Positions 58,104-64,000 of a stretch of 64,000 nt of DNA are shown here, piece after piece. Position numbers and translations under genes: made by a program. The stretch is from Coprovicinus avistercoris (GTDB lineage Bacteria; Actinomycetota; Coriobacteriia; Coriobacteriales; Atopobiaceae), in contig DVMQ01000003.1 in the NCBI GenBank assembly GCA_018714895.1, positions 62,001-126,000 of the forward strand. The letters are read 5' to 3'. Position 1 is the stretch's first letter, and each line of letters begins with the position of its first letter. The notes under the pieces were generated by a model that saw only the letters and a program-made list of their open reading frames with translations, searched no databases and was not told the DNA's origin.

Positions 58104-59771
58104 TTATTCAGTTTCGCCCGTATGTGTATAGGCAGTCACATCATGGCGATCAATGCCCTCATGGTGCGCAATGGCAGCGCGGACAAACTCGCGGAAGAGC
58201 GGAGCTGGACGATCGGGACGGCTCTTAAACTCAGGATGCGCCTGACTTGCCACAAACCAAGGATGCACCTCTTCGGGCAGCTCAATCATCTCCACAAGAC
58301 GCTCGTCTGGAGACAGGCCGGAAATCCTCAAGCCTGCCTCAATCAAGCGATCACGATACGCATTATTCACCTCGAAGCGATGACGATGGCGCTCGTAGAC
58401 CAAGCTCTCGTTATATGCCTCAGCTGCCAGAGTATCTGGAACAACCTTACAAGGATAAGCACCGAGTCGCATGGTGCCGCCCTTGTCGGTTATCTCTTCC
58501 TGATCGGGCATGAGGTCGATGACAGGATAGGGGCAATCCGGATCAAATTCTGCCGAGCTTGCCTCTTCAAGCCCACAGACATTGCGTGCGAATTCGCATA
58601 CTGCCACCTGCAAGCCGAGACATACGCCCAGATAAGGAATTTTGAGCGTGCGAGCTCTGTGAACTGCACAGACTTTGCCCTCTATACCGCGCAAACCAAA
58701 GCCGCCAGGCACCAAGATGCCATCTGCGCCCCCAAGCACCTCTTCGACATTGCTGTCGTTAAGAGCCTCGCCATCAACAAGTTCAATGTCAACATGACGG
58801 CCAAAGGCCACTCCAGAGTGATGCAGGGCCTCAATAACGGAAAGGTAAGCATCGGGAAGCTGCGTATACTTGCCCACTACATAAATTTTGGTAGTGTCTT
58901 CGCTCTTGTTTGCCTCATGCATGGCACTGGTAAAAGCATGCCAACGCTCCATATGGCTTTCATGCGGATCCATGCCCAAGCGCTCGCACACTTTGAGATC
59001 GAAGCCCTGATCAGCCAAATGTGCCGGCACGTCATAAATCGACGGCAGGTCTGAGTTCTCAAAAACACAGTCCTCATCCACATCGCAAAAACTTGCAATC
59101 TTGGCACGAATGTCGGCATCGACCTCGTGATCAGAACGACAAACAATAAAGTCTGGCTGAATACCCATAGAACGCAGCTCGCGAACAGAGTGCTGGGTAG
59201 GCTTGGTCTTTACCTCATGGGCGGCAGCAATATAAGGAACTAAGCTCACATGGATAAGGCAGCAGTCGTGTGTGCCCTTCTCCTTACGAAATTGACGAAT
59301 TGCCTCGACAAACGCCTGGCCCTCAATATCGCCAATCGTGCCACCGAGCTCGGTGATAACAACATCAGCACCCGTCTGTTCCTCAATACGACGAAAACGC
59401 TCTTTAATGGCATTGGTAACATGAGGGATTACCTGTACCGTTCCGCCAAGAAAATCTCCGGCGCGCTCACGATTGATCAGCGATTGATAAATGGCACCGG
59501 TCGTAAAGTTGGAAGAACGCGTAAGGTTTTCATCGATAAAGCGCTCATAATGACCCAGGTCAAGGTCAGTCTCTTTGCCATCTTCGGTGACAAAAACCTC
59601 GCCATGTTGAAACGGACTCATGGTGCCTGGATCGACATTGAGATAGGGATCGGCCTTTTGCATCATGACCTTATAGCCACGCGACTTGAGCAAACGTCCA
59701 AGAGATGCCGCGGTAATACCTTTGCCCAAAGAAGATACAACGCCGCCGGTTACAAAGATATGTTTTGTCAT
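58104..59771 (-). CDS. pyrG: CTP synthase
   Basis: Makes CTP from UTP, glutamine and ATP. 555 residues from ATG 59771 (GAAGG seven bases upstream); a GTG-type upstream extension at 59798 lacks support. N-terminal synthetase domain with KHIFVTGGVVSSLGKGI and the C-terminal glutamine amidotransferase with catalytic Cys in PYLGVCLGLQ and His in ASQAHPEFKSRP. The 287-base divergent gap before it (59772-60058) contains TTGACG on the minus strand but no convincing -10 at correct spacing. Confidence 0.96.
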   Translation of the reverse strand: MTKHIFVTGGVVSSLGKGITAASLGRLLKSRGYKVMMQKADPYLNVDPGTMSPFQHGEVFVTEDGKETDLDLGHYERFIDENLTRSSNFTTGAIYQSLINRERAGDFLGGTVQVIPHVTNAIKERFRRIEEQTGADVVITELGGTIGDIEGQAFVEAIRQFRKEKGTHDCCLIHVSLVPYIAAAHEVKTKPTQHSVRELRSMGIQPDFIVCRSDHEVDADIRAKIASFCDVDEDCVFENSDLPSIYDVPAHLADQGFDLKVCERLGMDPHESHMERWHAFTSAMHEANKSEDTTKIYVVGKYTQLPDAYLSVIEALHHSGVAFGRHVDIELVDGEALNDSNVEEVLGGADGILVPGGFGLRGIEGKVCAVHRARTLKIPYLGVCLGLQVAVCEFARNVCGLEEASSAEFDPDCPYPVIDLMPDQEEITDKGGTMRLGAYPCKVVPDTLAAEAYNESLVYERHRHRFEVNNAYRDRLIEAGLRISGLSPDERLVEMIELPEEVHPWFVASQAHPEFKSRPDRPAPLFREFVRAAIAHHEGIDRHDVTAYTHTGETE

Positions 59772-60058
59772 GAAAGACCTTCCCGTAGATAGAACCAACC
59801 ACTTCCACGGGTCTTCATGATAGCGCGCACAAACACCGTCAGCCGCGTCAATTGCCGATAGTCTTTAGCATGTAACAATACCCACATTTTTATTACACTA
59901 CATGCCCTCGAACTCATGGAGCTTTACAAGCATTCCTTTTACAATAGCCCGCTTATACCATGGCAGGCTTAAAATAAGTCCTTCTCGATGGTTTCTGTCA
60001 GCTACACTATCGGTTGTTATACATACAGGTAAAACCTCTTCGTGAAAGGATTTAGAGC

Positions 60059-61540
60059 ATGCGCACGGGCTTTGATAACGAGAAATACATTTCCTTACAA
60101 ACTGCCCGCATTAAGGAACGCATTGCTCAGTTTGGTGGCAAACTCTACCTCGAGTTTGGTGGCAAATTATTCGACGATTACCATGCAAGTCGAGTGCTTC
60201 CGGGCTTTGAGCCCGATACGAAATTTCGCATGCTCTCTGCTCTTGCAAACGACATGGAAATACTCATTGCAGTAAGCGCCGAAGATATTGAGCGTGGAAA
60301 AGTCCGCGGTGACTTGGGTATCACGTACGACGAAGAGGCGCTGCGCCTTGCAGATATTTTCCGTTCCAAAGGTCTTCTTGTCCGCTCAGTCGTACTTACA
60401 CGATATGCTTCTCAGCCTGCTGCCGACGTTTTTCGTCGCCGCCTTCGTGAGCTTGGTGTACCGTGCTGTTTGCACTACCCTATCGACGGCTATCCACACA
60501 ACATTGATTTAATCGTTTCAGAAAATGGCTATGGCAAAAATGAGTTTGTCAAAACCGAACGCCCGCTTGTAGTAGTAACAGCCCCAGGCCCCGGGTCGGG
60601 AAAACTTGCCACATGCCTTTCTCAGCTCTATCACGAGAATCGCCATGGTGTAGCCGCAGGATACGCAAAATTTGAAACATTCCCCATTTGGAATTTGCCA
60701 CTCAATCATCCCGTCAATATTGCCTATGAAGCAGCGACGGTAGATTTGGACGACTCCAACATTATCGATCCGTTCCATCTTGAAGCACATGGTCAAACGA
60801 CGGTGAATTATAACCGCGATGTGGCTGCATTTCCGGTCCTTAAAGCCATGATGGAACGCATTATGGGTGAAAGCCCTTATCAAAGCCCTACTGATATGGG
60901 CGTCAATATGGCTGGCATGGCCATTATCGATGATGAGGCATGTTGTCAGGCGGCCAAAATGGAGATCGTGCGTCGCTATTTCCAAGCTGCTGAGCAGTTC
61001 AAACGCACTGGTATGGGAAAAGAACAAGTGGATCGCTTGCTCAATCTCATGAAAAAAGCCGGCATCAATGAAGACTTCTCCCCTGCACGTTCCGCAGCAC
61101 TTCTTAAAGAGGAAACCACCGGTTTGCCCGCTGGCGCCATGATGCTTTCTGACGGCACCATCGTAACCGGCAAAACTTCCACTCGCCTTGGCGCTGCAAG
61201 CTCTCTTCTCATGAATGCCCTGAAAGCGGCCACTGGTGTAGATATGGAGCTCGAGGTTATTACTGATGAAGCCATTGAGCCTATTCAGCGGCTCAAGACC
61301 AAGAGTCTTGGTTCACGCAATCCTCGCCTGCATCCTGATGAGACACTCATCGCCCTTTCTATCAGCTCTGCCACCAGTGAGCTGGCAGCAAAGGTACTAG
61401 GAGGCCTCAAGATGCTCCGCGGCTGCGATGCATTTTTCTCCGTCATCGTTTCTGCTCGTGATGAGGAAACCTATCGCCGCCTTGGCATAAATATATGCTG
61501 CGAACCGAAGTATGAAAAAGGCTGGCACATCAGGAATTAG
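60059..61540 (+). CDS. DUF1846 family protein
   Basis: 493 residues with strong DUF1846 identity (GFDNEKYISLQTARIKERIAQFGGKLYLEFGGKLFDDYHASRVLPGF, TDMGVNMAG, KTSTRLGAASSLLMNALK). Family members are conserved in many Firmicutes and actinobacteria, cytoplasmic and of unknown physiological role; a nucleotide- or ATP-binding function has been suggested for the fold. AAAGGA precedes the ATG. Divergent from pyrG, convergent with recN (20 bp apart). No promoter was clear in 59772-60058. Confidence 0.9.
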   Translation: MRTGFDNEKYISLQTARIKERIAQFGGKLYLEFGGKLFDDYHASRVLPGFEPDTKFRMLSALANDMEILIAVSAEDIERGKVRGDLGITYDEEALRLADIFRSKGLLVRSVVLTRYASQPAADVFRRRLRELGVPCCLHYPIDGYPHNIDLIVSENGYGKNEFVKTERPLVVVTAPGPGSGKLATCLSQLYHENRHGVAAGYAKFETFPIWNLPLNHPVNIAYEAATVDLDDSNIIDPFHLEAHGQTTVNYNRDVAAFPVLKAMMERIMGESPYQSPTDMGVNMAGMAIIDDEACCQAAKMEIVRRYFQAAEQFKRTGMGKEQVDRLLNLMKKAGINEDFSPARSAALLKEETTGLPAGAMMLSDGTIVTGKTSTRLGAASSLLMNALKAATGVDMELEVITDEAIEPIQRLKTKSLGSRNPRLHPDETLIALSISSATSELAAKVLGGLKMLRGCDAFFSVIVSARDEETYRRLGINICCEPKYEKGWHIRN

Positions 61541-61560
61541 CCGAGGGGCCGCTAGCCTAC

Positions 61561-63201
61561 TCACTCATCTGATTGTTGGGCTTGTTCAAGCATCTGTCGT
61601 GCAAGATCTTGTGATGAAGAAGATATCTCTCCGGAAAGCATTCGAGCTATTTCCTTCACGCGATCTTCCCCAGCAAGCTCAACAATCTCCGTTTCAGGAA
61701 TACCCAGCGCGTCCGTATGTTTACGCACCAAATAGTGGCGCGTACCCATTACAGCCACCTGAGCCAAGTGGGTAACCACAATCACCTGATGCGTTTTGGC
61801 AAGATCTGCAAGCACGAGTGCCAAAGCCCGCGCTGTTGCTCCGCCAACGCCAGCATCAACTTCATCAAAGACAAGGGTGTCAACGCCATCGGCGTTACCG
61901 AGCGCCACCTTACATGCCAGCATGACACGGCTCACCTCACCGCCTGATGCTATTTTTCGCAAGGGTCGTGCGCTCATGCCTTCGGCGGGGCGGTAGAGCA
62001 TCTCAACTTTGCTTGCTCCAGCAGGTCCCCACTGATCGCGCGGTAAAGATTCAATATCGATGCTTATTTCTGCAGTTCCCATTTCAAGGCGATGCATCTG
62101 ATCACACACTTTTTGCGCAAGGCGCGGTGCAGCCTTTTGCCGTACTTCATCAAGATGCTGAGCAGCTGCCTTCAGGTGTACCTCTGCTTCTTCACAAGCC
62201 TTTTCGGCAGCCTCTTCAAGCTCCCCGTTATTATCAGCAGCATCAACCAATTCACGCGCTTCTTGCTGCTTGACCAGCACATCAACCATGCGCGGGCCAT
62301 AGGTGCGCATAAGCCCCTGCAGCTGTGCCATACGATTTTGCATACGATCAAGCGTCTGAGGATCAAACTCGACGGTATCCTGATAATCACGAAGTGCTGC
62401 AGCAATATCTTCTATATCCAAAAGAGCGCTTTGCAATGTCTCGGCAAAGGTAGCAAGTTTTTCATCATAGCGGGCAGCATCTTCGAGCGCGGCAATTGCG
62501 TCCGATAGCTTATCGGAAGCACCTTCATCACCAAAAAGTGCCTCTCGAGCAGTCTGAGCAGCAAGCATGAGAGCTTCAGCATGCTCTGCGCGCGGCAACG
62601 TTTCTTCGAGCTCTTCAAGCTCCCCTTCTTGCGGATGCACTTCTTCAATACGGGCAAGCACAAATCGTGCTTGGTCTACACGGGTATTATCAGCACGGCG
62701 CGCATCACGAATGCGTTCGAGCTCGGCATGTGCATCCTGGGCTTCTTTCAGCGCTTCGATATAGGCTTGACGTGCTTGCGCAGCAACAGATCCTATCCAG
62801 GCATCGAGCAGCTCAACATGAGTAGCTGGAGTGAGCAGGCGCTGGTGTTCGTGTTGGCCGCACAGATCTACGGTAGAACCAACACCTTCTGCCAACTCGC
62901 GAACAGATGCCATATGGCCATCAAGCTCAACGCGACCACGACCGTCCGCCGCAACACGTCTCCGTACAATGTGGCCTTCAGGATCCTCAGCGCTTACCAC
63001 GCGACCCTCAACCACCAAGGCGTCGGCACCCTCGCGCACAAGCCCTGCATCGCCACGCTCACCAACAAGCAGCTTGAGTGCTCCTAACAGGGCCGTCTTA
63101 CCTGCTCCTGTTTCGCCTGTAAGCACCGTAAGACCATCGGCGGGCTCTATGGCTGCCTCACGAATAAGTGCAACGTTTGAGGCACGAAGTTCATCAATCA
63201 T
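61561..63201 (-). CDS. recN: DNA repair protein RecN
   Basis: 546-residue SMC-like ATPase recruited early to double-strand breaks. Walker A GETGAGKTAL near residue 33, a coiled-coil middle (about 150-370), the ABC signature ASGGEVSRVMLACKVAL and Walker B DTLVFDEVDAGVGG, then the D/H loop region VVTHLAQVAVMG. Its ATG overlaps the end of nadK by 4 bases. No SOS box lies directly upstream, since the gene is coupled to nadK; control must come from a promoter outside the window. Confidence 0.95.
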   Translation of the reverse strand: MIDELRASNVALIREAAIEPADGLTVLTGETGAGKTALLGALKLLVGERGDAGLVREGADALVVEGRVVSAEDPEGHIVRRRVAADGRGRVELDGHMASVRELAEGVGSTVDLCGQHEHQRLLTPATHVELLDAWIGSVAAQARQAYIEALKEAQDAHAELERIRDARRADNTRVDQARFVLARIEEVHPQEGELEELEETLPRAEHAEALMLAAQTAREALFGDEGASDKLSDAIAALEDAARYDEKLATFAETLQSALLDIEDIAAALRDYQDTVEFDPQTLDRMQNRMAQLQGLMRTYGPRMVDVLVKQQEARELVDAADNNGELEEAAEKACEEAEVHLKAAAQHLDEVRQKAAPRLAQKVCDQMHRLEMGTAEISIDIESLPRDQWGPAGASKVEMLYRPAEGMSARPLRKIASGGEVSRVMLACKVALGNADGVDTLVFDEVDAGVGGATARALALVLADLAKTHQVIVVTHLAQVAVMGTRHYLVRKHTDALGIPETEIVELAGEDRVKEIARMLSGEISSSSQDLARQMLEQAQQSDE

Positions 63202-64000
63202 TTGCCCACCTGACCGTAAAAGACACGAGAAACCGACTTATAGAAATTGGATGGTCCCCCATCAAGCAGCACAATATCGCCAGGCCCACGTCTCACTGCA
63301 GCTCGCTCAACAAAAGCATCTCGTTGAGCAACTTGTCCATCTACAAAAGCAATGCGATCTGCAGGGCGCTCAGGAACCATTTCCAACTCAACAACATCGG
63401 ACGGAGCGGCTAAAAAGGCGCGCGCCAAGATGGTATGAGGCGCAATTGGCACACAGACCATTCCTCTAAAATCGGGGTGCACAATGGGTCCTCCCGATGC
63501 AAGGGCATAGCCAGTAGATCCTGTTGCTGTTGAAACGACAAAGCCATCGCCACGCAAACGGTCGATATGGATGCCAGATACCGCCAAATCAAACTCGATC
63601 ATATCGCCCTCACCACCTCGGGTAAGCGCAAGCTCATTGAGGGCGAAGAAGTGCTTACAGCTATGAGCACCCTGGACATCGACCATATCGAGCTCAACAT
63701 CGAGAGTAGCACGACGAGAAACATGCATATCTCCAGCAAGCGCTCGAGATACAGAACCAATCACATCATCTGAACCCGCACCGGTAAGAAACCCGAGGTG
63801 TCCAAAAGAAAGTCCTAAGATGGGAATCTCGGCATACCCAACAATACGCGCCGCACGTAACAGCGTTCCATCGCCGCCAAGCGATACCACAAGTTCACAG
63901 CCCTCAGCACTCGTCTGCCTTTGAGCATCAAGTTTTTTATCGTGTGCCCACGCAACCTCTACGCCTTCAGACTCGAGCCAATTGGTAATTGTCCGAGAAG
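63198..64000 (-). CDS. nadK: NAD kinase, partial (N-terminus outside window)
   Basis: Phosphorylates NAD to NADP. The frame is open to the right edge of the window, so the true start lies beyond 64000. Visible motifs: LGGDGTLLRAAR (the GGDG motif), FFALNELALTR (NE), GDGFVVSTATGSTGYALASGGPIVHP and the C-terminal FVDGQVAQR. Coupled to recN by ATGA overlap; the recN-nadK neighbourhood is widespread in Gram-positives. Confidence 0.94.
   Translation of the reverse strand, partial: SRTITNWLESEGVEVAWAHDKKLDAQRQTSAEGCELVVSLGGDGTLLRAARIVGYAEIPILGLSFGHLGFLTGAGSDDVIGSVSRALAGDMHVSRRATLDVELDMVDVQGAHSCKHFFALNELALTRGGEGDMIEFDLAVSGIHIDRLRGDGFVVSTATGSTGYALASGGPIVHPDFRGMVCVPIAPHTILARAFLAAPSDVVELEMVPERPADRIAFVDGQVAQRDAFVERAAVRRGPGDIVLLDGGPSNFYKSVSRVFYGQVGK

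Noticed and set aside
1..64000. CRISPR array, prophage, integrase, transposase or insertion sequence
   Set aside because: No spaced direct repeats, terminal inverted repeats, phage structural genes or transposase motifs were recognised; xerD is a housekeeping-type recombinase.

Overview
The window looks like a chromosomal segment of a mid-GC actinobacterium of the class Coriobacteriia, most likely an Atopobium/Lancefieldella/Olsenella-type organism. The evidence is a division and cell-wall (dcw) cluster without ftsA but with sepF, yggT and divIVA downstream of ftsZ, a FASII fab operon with FabK, a single-chain L-serine dehydratase, and Shine-Dalgarno-led genes throughout. The exact genus is inference; no 16S rRNA gene is present.

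Layout. (1) 1-6809, minus strand: a type II fatty-acid operon, marR(fabT-like)-fabH-acpP-fabK-fabD-fabG-fabF-accB-fabZ, with a 21-bp palindromic operator in front. The order matches the Lactobacillales fab cluster. (2) 6836-13450: metK, a decayed small ORF, gltX, sdaA, a flippase-like membrane protein, then tRNA-Gln(CTG) and tRNA-Glu(CTC) with promoter and terminator. (3) 13497-27303: an accessory island of nine minus-strand genes for membrane-anchored proteins. Eight carry CxxC...CxxC zinc ribbons and the ninth is a related protein without one. A LytTR response regulator and two plus-strand kinase-like genes sit in the middle. The first kinase-like protein has the phospho-acceptor H-box but no ATPase domain; the second has the ATPase domain but no H-box. 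This apparent split histidine kinase is the most unusual item in the window. (4) 27430-34630: an unrecognised zinc-finger protein, cca, two tandem pepC aminopeptidases, yigZ and the RNase P RNA gene. (5) 34684-37831: a dinJ-type antitoxin with an internally deleted toxin remnant, then a radical-SAM/DUF4130 putative DNA-repair pair behind a Gram-positive-type SOS box. (6) 37883-56835, minus strand: the dcw cluster mraZ-rsmH-ftsL-ftsI-murF-mraY-murD-ftsW-murG-murC-murB-ftsQ-ftsZ-pgeF-yggS-sepF-yggT-divIVA, lacking murE and ftsA. (7) 57144-64000: xerD, pyrG, a DUF1846 protein, recN and the start-truncated nadK.

Functionally the window is mostly housekeeping: membrane lipid synthesis, SAM supply, Glu/Ser metabolism, peptidoglycan precursors, septation and DNA repair. 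The zinc-ribbon island is the clear exception. Its proteins share a plan of cytoplasmic zinc ribbon, one or more membrane segments, and in most cases an acidic or Ser/Thr-rich linker with an outside beta-rich domain. This suggests an envelope-sensing or envelope-maintenance role, possibly controlled by the embedded two-component system; that link rests on gene position only.
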